This document shows positions 45,877-57,341 of a stretch of 64,000 nucleotides of DNA, in pieces. Position 1 is the first letter of the stretch. Every line of letters starts with the position of its first letter. This DNA comes from Umbelopsis ramanniana AG (Eukaryota; Mucoromycota; Umbelopsidomycetes; Umbelopsidales; Umbelopsidaceae), in the NCBI RefSeq assembly GCF_025399195.1, contig NW_026252121.1:124001-188000 (forward strand), in the 5' to 3' direction. The notes under the pieces are model-generated. The model was not told the DNA's origin. It did no database searches and was given only the letters and a program-made list of their open reading frames with translations. A program made the position numbers and the translations under genes.

Positions 45877-48849
45877 ATGTCCAAATCACCTAGTCAGCCT
45901 GCAGAAGACGGTGTCAAAACGGAATCGGACATGTCCGGGCAGCAGCAAGTATCCCAATCACAGTCGGGTCAGAATGCTACCACCAATGGGCAACAGTCGG
46001 GCGGCACTCACTCATCCCAAGAACTCGATCATATTGTTGCACAATATTTGCAAAAGAAGGGTTATCGACAGACAGAAGCCATGCTTCGGCGAGAAGCTAG
46101 CTCCAAAACCATTCCATTGAGCGAAATGTCCAGCCGATTCCGACCACAGGACGATCCCTCCATGTCAGATCATGTCTTATTCTATTCCGAAGCAGAAGCC
46201 GGAAATCCCGATGCTTATGACATTAGTTACAAAAGTCTTCGAGGTTGGATTGAAAACTCATTAGATTGGTACAAGGTATGTTGTCACCATGATTACTTTT
46301 TTGAGCTAAGAAGCAACCATCTAACGAGTGTCCACGAACAAAGCCCGAGCTACGATCAGTCCTATTTCCTGTCTTTGTACATTCGTACCTCGACCTTATT
46401 TCAAAGAAGTTGTATGAGCAAGGTAAATGATACACACTGTAGCGTGGAAATATAATGGAACATTACCATACTCATGGGACATGCATTACAGCAAAACACT
46501 TTATGGATACGTACAAGCACGACCATCTTGAGCTCCATACCCCCGACATCAACCGACTAGCAACCATCACCAACGAGAGTCATGTACAGGAAAACGAGCT
46601 TGCTCAAATATATCGTCAAAACAAATACATAATGCGAATGTCATCCGTTCCTTTCGAACTCTTCCTCAATTACCTTCAAGACAACAAGTTCATGCTTCTA
46701 CTTCGAATAGTGAACCAATACCTTAATATTCAAGGTGAGGAAATCTCAATCAGCTAACCATGTCACATCATAGCGATTATTTATCATTACTTTTTTAAAG
46801 TTGCACACGGTAAACTTCGAAAGAGCAAAGGCACAATAGAATCCGATGATGTTATAGGAATCGTTGGCCATGCAGCGCAACAACTAGACGCATTCAATGA
46901 ACAGGAAGTTCAGCTTGGAAAGCTACAAACTGACAATAACTTTAAAGAGGAAGTCGAACAAGCTTTGAAGGAAGAAGATGCCAAACGTGCTAGTGCCGAC
47001 GTTGTATGTATAAGCGAAGAGAGTCGGTATTTTGTGTGTACGAGCTAATTGACCGAATCTATATAGGTCATGAATGGAGAGCCTTCTGTATCCTTGCTAG
47101 AAACATACAAAAAAGCTCAACAGGAAGTACCGAATGGACCTGCATTTGGTGACATACCGATGCCTCCGTAGTAAGTTTCACGATGGAATGTAGCGGTTGA
47201 CGTGTGGCGTAAGCTGCAACGAATGCCATCCCCTTGTTTAGCGCATTATATTGACTCACTTTGTGCAGCCGAGGTACTGATGTACAGGCTGAAGTGCAAG
47301 CTATCAAAGACATTCAAAAACGTCTGGTTCTCAATAGCACGTCACTACCTAGCGTATGCTGTTATACGTTCCATAATACACACGACAGGTAAAGAACACG
47401 TTGTCATTTGCTATCTAGATCCAAACTATCGACTAACACAGTCATGGACTTCAGTCTCAATTGCATATCTATGTCAGAGGATAGCAGTCTTATAGCAGGA
47501 GGATTCTCAGAATCGTATGTGAAGATCTGGAGTTTGAAAGGTGAAAAGTTGCGATCTCTCAAGAACAATATTACTCCGGCCAAAGTTAATGATTGTAAGT
47601 GGTGATTTCTCGGTCAGGGACGATGTGTATCAGGAATTGATGTATTCTCGAATGGCAGACGCGGATTTGAACGTCCAGAAGGAGAGACATGGGTCAACGG
47701 TCAAGCGGCTTGTTGGTCATTCAGGACCAGTTTATGGCCTCAGCTTCAGCCATGACAACAAGTACTTGTTGTCTTGCTCAGAAGACAAAACTGGTAAGGA
47801 GAACTGTTCCTACAAAATAAATCGAATAAGCAGGTTAGACCACATAATAACTGACCATACCTTCATTCAGCTCGTCTTTGGAACACAGTAACATTTAGCA
47901 ATGTTGTGGTTTACAAAGGTCACAATTACCCGGTCTGGGATGTAGAGTTTGGCCCATACGGATTCTATTTCGCCACAGCATCACACGATCGAACGGCAAG
48001 ACTATGGAGCTGTGATCACATTCATCCATTGCGGATATTTGCTGGACATTTATCCGATGTCGACACTGTCAAATTCCATCCCAACTCAAAATATTTGGTC
48101 ACTGGCTCAAGTGACCGAACGGCCCGTCTTTGGGATGTTCAAAAGGGTGCGTCAGTGCGTGTGTTTGCTGGCCACCAAGGTTCAGTTAAGACTGTGGCTG
48201 TTTCACCAGATGGTAAATTGATGGCATCAGCTGGTAAGTGTTGATTTTCTTTGACAAGTCAATATTGACGTGGGCAGCCATAAATTGACTATCTTTACTC
48301 GTAGGCGAAGACAAAACCGTCATGCTTTGGGATCTTGGCTCCGGAAAGAGAATGAAGACGATGACTGGACATACCGACTTTATCTACTCCCTTGATTTCA
48401 GCAGTGATGGAAATGTCTTGGTTTCGGGTAGTGCGGATTGTACAGTACGAGTTTGGGATGTCAAGAGAGATACCCCATACGCTCTTTCTGTCAAAGATAT
48501 GGACGGCGTAGATAGAAGCAATGTCAGTTCGGATTCGTTGGCCAAGCGCATGAAAATGGATAAAGACGCCAAACTGAATGGCAAAGATAAGCCGGTCAAG
48601 AAGGATGATAAAGTGAAAGACGGTGATGACAGCAAGAAGTCTGTGACTGAGAGGTATGATTTCCTTTTGTTTACTACTGCATTCCGATGTTACTTTGATT
48701 TCTCAACTGCCATTTTTACGTTTTACAGCAAAGACCACCTTGCTTCATTCCCTACTAAGCAGACTCCGATTTACAAAGTTCAATTCACAAAACGCAATTT
48801 GTGTCTTGCTGCTGGAGCTTTCACGCCGGTATCAGGCGCCGATATATAG
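45877..48849 (+). CDS. TAF5: Transcription initiation factor TFIID subunit TAF5
   Basis: Shared scaffold subunit of TFIID, and in many fungi of SAGA, in the nucleus. After a Gln/Ser-rich N-terminus there is a LisH motif (LDHIVAQYLQKKGYRQTEAML), then the NTD2 domain ([32 protein letters not shown] across a junction, KHFMDTYKHDHLELH, IMRMSSVPFELFLNYLQ). Six WD40 repeats follow, including GHSGPVYGLSFSHDNKYLL, GHNYPVWDVEFGPYGF, GHLSDVDTVKFHPNSKY and GHTDFIYSLDFSSDGN. The end is LASFPTKQTPIYKVQFTKRNLCLAAG, typical TAF5. About ten introns occur. At 47595 a 64-nt intron (GTAAGT to the CAG at 47658) is needed to keep frame; nearer AGs give 23- or 39-nt introns that break it. Confidence 0.94.
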
Positions 48850-49013
48850 GTGCTGCTATAGACTCAGGTTTTGGAAGGAGTTTTGCAAATTGAATTACAA
48901 TGTCTTTTTTTTATATATTGACAAAAAAAAAGAAGAAATAAAAAATCGAGGCAATATCTATCTGGAGTTATGGTACAATGAATTTTAAGATGGAAATCGA
49001 TCGTTTGTCTAGA

Positions 49014-49379
49014 TTATAAAGTACTGGGAAGGCCACCACCGGTGGATCCCAAATTGGTAAGGGCCTCAGCGTTTTGCTCCATCTTCTTGCCCAACATCTT
49101 TTGAATGGAGATGTATTTTGCCACGCAGCGATCGATGCATACCATTTCACCTTTGCTGAGATCAGGCTCATGGTATTTTGGGGGTATACATTTATTGCGA
49201 CAGTTGGAGAGAATGCTGAAAGTACAATACATCATTAGGGGGTTGGGATTCATGCTTTGTGACAAAGAAGGCTGAGAGCATTACCGGTTGTATAAATCCA
49301 TGAACATTTCTAATTCCTGCTCGGCGAGCTCCAGGTTTTGTGGATTAACGTATTGCTGTGAGTAACTACCACTCCACAT
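49014..49379 (-). CDS. TIM10: Mitochondrial import chaperone TIM10
   Basis: Partner of Tim9 in the intermembrane-space hexamer that carries membrane-protein precursors to TIM22. Two exons (49285-49379 and 49014-49215) give 98 residues. Twin CX3C motifs are CRNKC and CIDRC. The typical Tim10 context is ELAEQELEMFMDLYNRILSNC at the start, PPKYHEPDLSKGEMVC between the motifs, and VAKYISIQKMLGKKM after them. The gene is divergent from BMT5, with only 153 bp between start codons. Confidence 0.96.
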
Positions 49380-49532
49380 GATGCTGCTTGGTAGTTCAAT
49401 GGAAGGACTGGCAAGTTATTTTTGCTCGTCCTAGGTTTTGTTCAGCGGTCATGAAAAAATGTGGCTTGTGGACAGCCAGGCCCAGAAAAAGCAGGCAGGT
49501 AGGAAATTTTTGACCCCACTATCGGCTCCACT
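49380..49532. promoter_or_regulatory. Compact bidirectional promoter TIM10 / BMT5
   Basis: The ATGs of two divergent genes are 153 bp apart, so both core promoters and both 5' leaders must fit here. No TATA box is evident. Confidence 0.6.
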
Positions 49533-50526
49533 ATGGGTCCCAAGAAGCTTAAATCAGCCTTGTCTAATCTGCTGTCGAAACAGAAAGAGAAGCAGAAGCA
49601 GAATGAGAAGCAGAAGAAAACTGAGCAGTTAGAGCAGGAAAGGAAAAAGAAACAAGCGGCATCACAAAAGCAACAACAGAAGCCTCCGTATGAATTCCTG
49701 GACAAGATCCTGTTAGTGGGTGAAGGCAACTTTTCGTTTGCCCGAAGCTTAGTAGAAAATATCACCAATGGTGGAGAGAATTTAGTAGCAACATGTTACG
49801 ACAGCGAGGAAGTATTATACGAAAAATATGAAGGCGAAGCTAAGGATAATATCGACGTGATTAAGGAACTAGGTGCCACTGTTCTATTCGAGGTTGATGC
49901 TACACAATTGGAAAAGTGCAAAGCCTTGCGAAAGCTGAAATTTTCTAAAATAGTCTTCAACTTTCCTCACGCAGGTATGTCGCCATTATCGAATGAGTGA
50001 ACTAAGGTTTCCCGTATGATCTGACCGTATTTATTATCATTTAGGTGCCGGCATCAAAGATCAGGATAGGAATGTACAGTCGAATCAAAAACTATTGAAG
50101 TCGTTCTTTGTATCTGCTGCTCCTTTCCTTCAAAGTAAAACAGCAGGCGACGAGGTTGATGGCGAGATTCATGTTACTCTCAAATCGGGACAACCATATG
50201 ATTTGTGGTCGATAAGGACCATGGCCAAAGCGACCGATCTTCTTCGACCCAAAACTGCATTCCCTTTTGTGCCTTCCATGTATCCTGGATATGCTCATCG
50301 ACGTACGCTTGGATTCAAAGAAGGTCAAAGTAAGCGAGAAAACGAAGAGATTGCCGACAAGAAACCCAAAACCTATATATTCGTGCGAAGTCAGGTTATG
50401 CAAGAGGACATCGAAAAGTCAAAAGAAGGTATGGCTCGAAAACGATCAGTCATGCGAGACCTGCAAGGACCAAACAAGAAAAAGCGCCGGATAGAAGCTG
50501 CACAGTCCGAGTCGGATGAGGATTAG
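49533..50526 (+). CDS. BMT5: 25S rRNA (uridine-N3)-methyltransferase BMT5-like
   Basis: DUF2431 family SAM-dependent methyltransferase. Yeast Bmt5 makes m3U in 25S rRNA in the nucleolus. Exons 49533-49974 and 50045-50526 encode 307 residues. A highly charged Lys/Gln N-terminus (KQKEKQKQNEKQKKTEQ) is probably a nucleolar signal. The SAM-binding core follows: ILLVGEGNFSFARSL, then VATCYDSEE, FSKIVFNFPHAGAGIKDQDRN across the junction, and LKSFFVSAAPFL. Near the end are PGYAHRRTLGF and a basic KKKRRIEAA tail. The 5' end is divergent from TIM10. Confidence 0.92.
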
Positions 50527-50875
50527 AGAGTTGTGTTTGTTATTCTCGCGAATTGTATATACGCATTTTTCCCCATTATTTTTATCCTTGTTGCTTTATT
50601 GAACATGAAAGACCGAGGAAAGCAAAGTAGTAGTTTATTAGCAGCGTAGATGTGCTACTCAATAGGTGTTGAGGCACTATGGTCACCCAAATGTTTGAAT
50701 TGTGCAATAAGAAAGCTTTTAAACAGAATCGGGTAAGCCGTTCCAACCTGACAACAAATGCAACCGCCACAATGACATTTGTGTGAGCCGTGACAACTCT
50801 TTTTTTTTATATTTTTTTTTATAACCCCCTTCCTGCTTGACCTCCTCTTCTCTTTCCCTTCGCCTACGTTATACT
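50527..50875. other. Intergenic region BMT5 / bHLH
   Basis: This 349-bp stretch ends in a CT-rich tract (TTCTCTTTCCCTTCGCC) just before the bHLH start, a typical fungal core promoter. No gene was seen. Confidence 0.4.
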
Positions 50876-51985
50876 ATGCCGGCAGATAGGAAACAGAGGA
50901 GGTCAACCACTACGAACGCTTCGTCTTACTCACAAACCTCAACGTCTCGCGATAGCTACTCACCTCCAATAAGTATGTGTTGTAGCAAAGCCTTCTCATC
51001 AAGGGATCTGATAGCAGATTCTCATCCTCGCTTTCTTTCTAGAAGATACAGCATTACCAACGTTAGCCTCTTCGGACTGTAACGATCTAGACACTACAAA
51101 TATATGGATACCAACGATGTATATACTCAAAATTTCACGTTAGCAGGTTTTCTTGTGTGTGCTAATCTTACACATTTTAGACCATCGATGGCAGCAGCAG
51201 CAGCTTATGTTACAGTCTCTCCAGAAGAATCAAGACCAATATCACAATCTATGAAGGAGCCCACCTCAGAAAAAAGAATGGTACACAACGCGATGGAACG
51301 TGTGCGTCGTGAAACACTCAACACCAAATTTCAGGAGTTAGCTTATGCTTTACCTACCCTCCGAACGGTCCGACGGCCCTCCAAATCACAAATTGTGCAG
51401 CGAGCACTAGAATTTGTCAGAACAGCGTTCGTGCAAGAAAAAATATACCAAAAGCAAATAACCAATCTCAAGCGAGAAAATGAAATCCTCATTGCACAAT
51501 TAGATACCATCCGAGACAAATTAACCAATCGATACAATACTGAAGCATTTGGTATTCCAGCCAAAATAGGCGATGCGGATTTTGTGCTGGATGATGTGCA
51601 TGCCACACAACATGCAGAAGATGAAGACGATCAAAGCACGGAGAGTTGGGAGTACGAGGCATTTAGTTTCGGTGAGGGGCAATTTTATTTCTTGCTACCG
51701 ATCAATGATGATATGCCGCGCCCTGACCACTCTCTCCCCCCTGTAGCAAACAACTCGTGTCTCTACGCCTCCAACTTCATGGGTTTGCCTGAGAATCAGT
51801 CAATACCTCAGCCTTCAACATCATATGATACTTCAGGCCCTATGGCGTTTGATATACAAGGATTTAATGCACGTGAGTGATAGCATGAACCTCTAGTAGA
51901 TCTTCCAACTTGGGGGAGGGGATGCCTTAATGACTCACACTTCTATTCCTTTCTCACAGTGCAAATAAATGCCAGCAAAGCATAA
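50876..51985 (+). CDS. bHLH transcription factor
   Basis: Four exons (50876-50972, 51043-51118, 51181-51872, 51960-51985) give 296 residues in consistent phase. The bHLH lies at about residues 85-135: EKRMVHNAMERVRRETLNTKF, a loop with ALPTLRTVRRPS, then KSQIVQRALEFVRTAFV. The basic region has His, Glu and Arg at positions 5, 9 and 13, the class B pattern that binds CACGTG-type E-boxes. A short coiled coil follows (KQITNLKRENEILIAQLD), as in bHLH-zip proteins. The C-terminal half is acidic and then Ser/Pro-rich, suitable for activation. If the last intron is retained, translation stops at 51880, so the C-terminus is the least certain part. Targets are unknown. Confidence 0.88.
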
Positions 51986-52693
51986 CACCCGTTGATACCA
52001 GTTTTATAAACGTGTACATTTTGTTTGAACTTTGTTGAATGACCTTATTGTTTGTACGGAATCTGACCAAAAAATACAATTGTTCTTTGTCTTTTATTTT
52101 TATTTGCTACATCGTGGCACGTCTTTTTCCATGACTAGGCTCAGCTAGAGCGAGGAGAACTCCTAAAAAGTCTGTGTAATGATGGTTTTGTTTATGTTGA
52201 AGGCGTAACCAAGGAAGGTAATTGAGAACCTAATGCTTCTCAGTATCACACTACCTCCATGATTCGCTTGGCGCTGCATGCCTTTTTTTTTTTTTTTCAC
52301 AGAAGAAAAAGGGCATTTTTGGCAACACTACTTTGCTCCCCCCACCACTTTCTCGTAGCACTTGGCTGTCAAATTCTTTTCTTTTCCCTGCCGTTCAACC
52401 CAGTCACAGGTTGCATAAGCGAGGTTGAACCCCCCCCCCCCCCCCCAAGTGACCGGGAATAAGATCCTTTTGGCAGGTACAGTTAATCATGATGAAACAT
52501 TTGATCCTAGCAACCCACCTCACGCAACGAATTAAACATTCGATACCTCGGAAAACTCACCAGCCCCTTCTCTGATGCAATCGTCTGATCGTGCACAAAC
52601 TTGGTTAAAAAAATATTCAAGTCAATTTATTTCAATTCGATATGACGGCTATTAGATTATAAGAAGTGGGTGGTGTACGCTGAGGGTGTGGTT
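51986..52693. other. Convergent intergenic region with homopolymer tracts
   Basis: About 0.7 kb between the bHLH and importin stop codons. It contains a 15-nt T run (52283-52297) and a 17-nt C run (52430-52446). No gene is supported. Confidence 0.45.
52430..52446 (+). repeat. Poly-C tract (17 C)
   Basis: Seventeen consecutive Cs in otherwise AT-rich DNA, between two convergent genes. The true length may differ, since homopolymers are prone to slippage and sequencing error. Confidence 0.85.
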
Positions 52694-55600
52694 CTATTGA
52701 TTCAGTCCTTGTTCCAACTTGGACTTTTCTTCCTGATTCAAGTGGTGCTGGCAAATATCCATAAAGTGGTTCACATTGTGGGATGCACAGTTGCGGAAGA
52801 AGTCTGTGAGATAATCCTATAAAAAAAAGAAAAGGCAAAACGCATAGAGCGGTTTACGGAGTTAGCATCAGAATATGGTAGGTCCAACTATATTGTTGTT
52901 TGAGGTCAGACGACAGTGTGCGTAAATATTACCTTCAGATTAGTTTGGAAGATAGGATCGTTCTTGAGATCGGGATCATTTTCCTCATCATCATCGTCTT
53001 CGTCAAAGCCATTGGATTCAAGTAATTCTATCGTTCCAGAAAGTAAAGGTTAAAAAAAAAATTGTATGCGCGACTGGTTTAGTATTTTCCCATCTGTCAG
53101 TGAAGTGGTTCACACTAAAAAACCAAATGGAGTTTGTACCTGACAAGAAGGCAAATTCATCAGCGGGAACAAAAGGCGATTCATCTTCATCTTCCCATTC
53201 TCCATCCTCCTACATCGAGGAAATAAAAATAAATCAGAAACGTCGGTACTGAGGTTCATAAAAGTCAAGATAGGCGTAAAGTACTCCTTCAACCCACCTC
53301 ATCGCCTGATTCTGCAAACTCCTCATCTGCACCCTGATTTTCCGCGTTTGGTGAATTATTCAGCTCAGACACCAGCAGCTTGACGATTTTGATAGGCACT
53401 TGAATGGTGGTGTATTGATCTGGCGCTGTGTAAATCGAACATTCGTTATTGCATTGTCACTCGAGTGCAGAAATACTATATGTGTCCACTTACATTGTTT
53501 GGATTGAGATCGGGTAACGATACCTATAAACAAAAAACTTAGTATTTCCCGATGTATACATAACAAGATTTTATTTCACACTTACGGCCACCGGCAGGTA
53601 CAATGATATCACCCTTGACATTGATACTCTGAAGTCTGGGTTCATTTAACAAGAACAGCTTGGAAAGGGCGATGGAGCTATACAAAGTAGAGTTTTAGTT
53701 CGGACGAAGCCGACCTCGATTTGGTGTGACATGCTGTTCTACTGCCGGGGCAGTAGCAGCGGAGCAATGAATAGGCTTTTCTTTACCTGACTTTGAGAGC
53801 ATAAAATCCTGAGAAAGAGTCATGGTTTTCGCACCAAACAGGTAAGAGGATGTCAAGACCATTTCGACCCTCGATATTGACACTGACAAGGAACTGAACC
53901 ACCGTTTCCATTTGTGTATTGATCAAATGTGCAAACACAAGGATCAAAGACTGAGCAGAAAATAGGTTTGGCATCAATACATGTTTGTCAAGATTACTGC
54001 ATACACCATACCAACACGTACCTGGATGAAGGATGGGGTCTTGGAGATAGTCAAACGGCTAATAATGACATTCAAAAGATCAGGAAGGACAGGTCCAATA
54101 TCGTTTCCAGCCTACGATAGGGAAAACATAAAGTATAAGATACTACGTCTCTATGCAAAAAGGAATTTGGATATTTGTATGTGTTGACAGTAATTACCTT
54201 CTGAATCAGTTTAACAATAAGGTCACCAACAAACAGTGCCTCGGATTCCGAATGATCCGGTGTCAATAGCTTTGCAACGAATTCGACAACATACTGCAAT
54301 CCGCTCTTGCCGCTTTGATCACGCCACTGCACAAGGTGAGCAGAGTCCTTGCCAATAAAGGTCTTCAAACACTGTTGTCCACTTTGAAGGACTTCATTGT
54401 CATTGACGGTCCAAAGGACGTGCATCAAAGGTGGGAAGAACTGATCAACAAATTCGGGCAACAAGGGAGAGGGACCACCTCGCGCGAGCCCTGCAACCAT
54501 GTCAATTGCAGACTGCAAATGGAAATTGTTTTTTGGTAAGATGTCACGTCCGAAGCTTTCATATACACACACAAAAACTGTGATATACATACTGCAAGCA
54601 TAGGCATCTCTGGAATACCACTGATCAAAACTTCACGCATGTAAGGTAAGATCTTACTACACAAGCTGACATACATGATTTCATTCTTGGCCAAGTCATC
54701 GAACAAGTCAAGAACATAGCTTGCCAGAAGAGAATCAGATGGATGGTTCTTCCATACTTCGAGCAATGAAGGAACAAGAACAGATTCGTAACTGGCAGTG
54801 ACCTCCTTGTTGATCTGTCAGGCGGGACGGATTAGTATAAATTTGGCATGTTTGTGATATTTTTCTTTGCTAGACGGAAAAAAAAAACGTGAGACTGACC
54901 TTAATGGCTGCTGTCAAAGTCTCAAGGACAAGGAGAAGGGATTCTTCTGTAGTGTAGGGAAGCAATTGGCAGCTGCCTTCCATAATGGGAGTCTGGTAAG
55001 CCGAGATGAACTGGGGATCTAAATGTTTACAGAAACTAAAGGCAAACAATTAGTGTCATGACGCTTTGAGCCGTCGCTGTATTTGTCAACATACTTGTTG
55101 AGGGCCTTCAAAGCAGAAATCTTGACAGGAATGGTTCCATCAGTCGTCTTGAGTGCCTCTACAGCTGCACGGACATATTGCTCTGCCAAGTTGGTAGGAA
55201 GGACCTGAGCATACTCGCTAGCAAATACGAAAGCACGTCCTTGGGCAAAAGGAAATTCTGTCACGGAAATAGATAAGTCAAGATCCCGTTATCTCTCCCA
55301 CAACCCAAGCGCCTCATACACACCGGTAAGTTTCATGTTCTCCAGAACAACGTGTTCAAACAATCCAGCGAGATCAAAGTTGACAGGGGCATCCTTATCC
55401 TGAAGTGCCTGAATGAGTTCTTCCGATGTTCTTCCGACAGCCATCAAGCAGGCCTCTTGAATCTTCCACCTAATAACAAGGCAGTTTTTAGCTAATCAGT
55501 CTCGCGTACATTACTTTGTGTCTTTGACTTACCAGTCAGAGTTACCAGCGGCGCGGCTGGCGTTGGAATCTCCCAAGTGTCTTTGGACAGCATGACCAAG

Positions 55601-57214
55601 AGCAGGGAAGAATTCTTTGGGGAAGCGCAATTCAAGAGCCTGTGGAAGAGGACATCATTGAGAAAAAAAGGGGAACCTAGAAGAAACAAACATGGCACCA
55701 TTTTCCACACTTACAGTGAGCAAATCAACGGCAGCGACTCGAACGTTGTAGGTATAGGTATCATCTTCCTCGTCAGCAACAAATTGGTTGGCGTCGGTGA
55801 GCCACATCTCCACTTGTTCTTCAGTCATCTGCATGTAGCTCATGGTAACCCAAAGCATTTCCTTCAAGAAATCTGCGTTGCCGTCCTGACCAAGGAAGAT
55901 AGCCTTCATGGACTTCTTTCTAGAGGCAGCTACAATGAACTCGAATTGGGCATACAGCAGAGATTCAAAACCAATGATGTCACCATCTGAATCTTGGAAA
56001 CTGCCGTTAGCCTCACCGCCATCAGTAACGAATTCATTAATATAACGGCTTCTAAGATCCAGGAGATCCATCCAGACAGGCTCAAACAATTGCGGAAGCA
56101 ATGGACTGATGAACTTTGGCACAGCAATGATAATCATGTTGATACACTGGTGGAAGACAGCATGCATTTGTTAGACATAACCCCCACAGTCATGCTGTGT
56201 GATCTAGAAGATTCTCTTGTACTAACCTTGACAACCTCGAGCTTCAAGCCATACTCTTCAAGTCTTCTTTCCTCATCTCCTTGAGTCTGGTGCTTGAGGA
56301 TGGCAAGGAAAACCTCAATCCATTGCGGCATAATAGGGGTCAAGAATTGTTCAGCAGCATTAGCATGATCCTCCTTGATCATAAACACCATTTCCAAGCA
56401 GTTCCTGAAGATAGACACAGCACGGCCACGTGTGCGCAGAGAGTATTGCTAGATCAGAGAATAGGAAATCAGGGTGGGAAGCGAAATAAGGCGGGCGGCT
56501 GCGTTAAACACTCACGGCGTCGTTAGTCAGAATGGCAAGCAACTGAGGGCAAAGAACAGGGGCGATTTGAGGGAACTGCTCAACGGTAATATCATTTGAA
56601 ATAAGTTCGGTCAGAACTCGCATAGCGCCATGAACATCGTTAGAATTGCTTGATTTGATCAAATCCAAAAGAACGTTGAACAAATTGGGCCAATCCTCAG
56701 GCCAGTCGTTGTGGGCGACTTTAGAGACAGCGTAGGCGCTGGCGACGCGAATCTTGGTGTCGGGATCGGTCAAACCTCTAAGCAGAAGATCGCGAACGGT
56801 TTGTTTGATCTACATAACGGGTTGAGGACAAAGTTCAGTACACTGCATAAAGTACGACTATCGAAAAATTTCCTCTGACCTCTTCCGGCGGCTCAGGACC
56901 CACAAACTTTTCGTTCTTTGAAGACCAGTGAGATTCGATATATTGCTTGAGAGTGACGGCTGCAAGCTGACGTTGTGGAATTGCAAGCTCCTGAGATAGA
57001 GAGAGTCGTGCAAGACTCACCGGGAATTCTATAACATGGCACGTAAGATTTTTTTGGTTAAAAAAAAAAAAGAGGGTTCATCTCCGATCTGATTCAAGGT
57101 AAATCTCTTACCAGGAGAGCTCTGAAGAGTTTGCAGTTGCTTTTCAGCATTACCGCGAATGTTAGCGTCGGCATCAAAGATCTTGGACAAGGTCTCAAAT
57201 ACAGCCAAATCCAT
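52694..57214 (-). CDS. KAP114: Importin-9 / karyopherin KAP114
   Basis: Beta-karyopherin that imports histones, TBP and other basic cargo through nuclear pores with RanGTP. The start MDLAVFETLSKIFDADANIR (ATG complement of 57212-57214) leads to an importin-beta N-terminal domain: GNAEKQLQTLQSSP, ELAIPQRQLAAVTLKQYIESHW, VRDLLLRGLTDPDTKIR-type repeat, VASAYAVSKVAHNDWPEDWPNLF. HEAT repeats run through the rest. Near the C-terminus is a strongly acidic insertion (FAESGDEEDGEWEDEDESPF, then GFDEDDDDEENDPDL), a known feature of importin-9 that aids basic cargo and Ran binding. The end is DYLTDFFRNCASHN to LEQGLNQ. About fifteen introns were noted. An upstream in-frame ATG at 57289 adds no family-like sequence. 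Confidence 0.93.
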
Positions 57215-57341
57215 TTTGATTTCCAACGTCAATGAGACAGAAAAAAGGTAAAGTACGAAATCTCGAGGTGACAAGTTGCAGAGTTTCAAAATAAAAAATA
57301 AAAATTGGAAGCGCGATTCTCGCGTCTCACAAACGCTCCTT

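Noticed and set aside
47595-47617. 23-nt GT-AG intron in TAF5
   Set aside because: Shifts the frame into a stop. The 64-nt intron using the CAG at 47656-47658 keeps frame and is of normal size.
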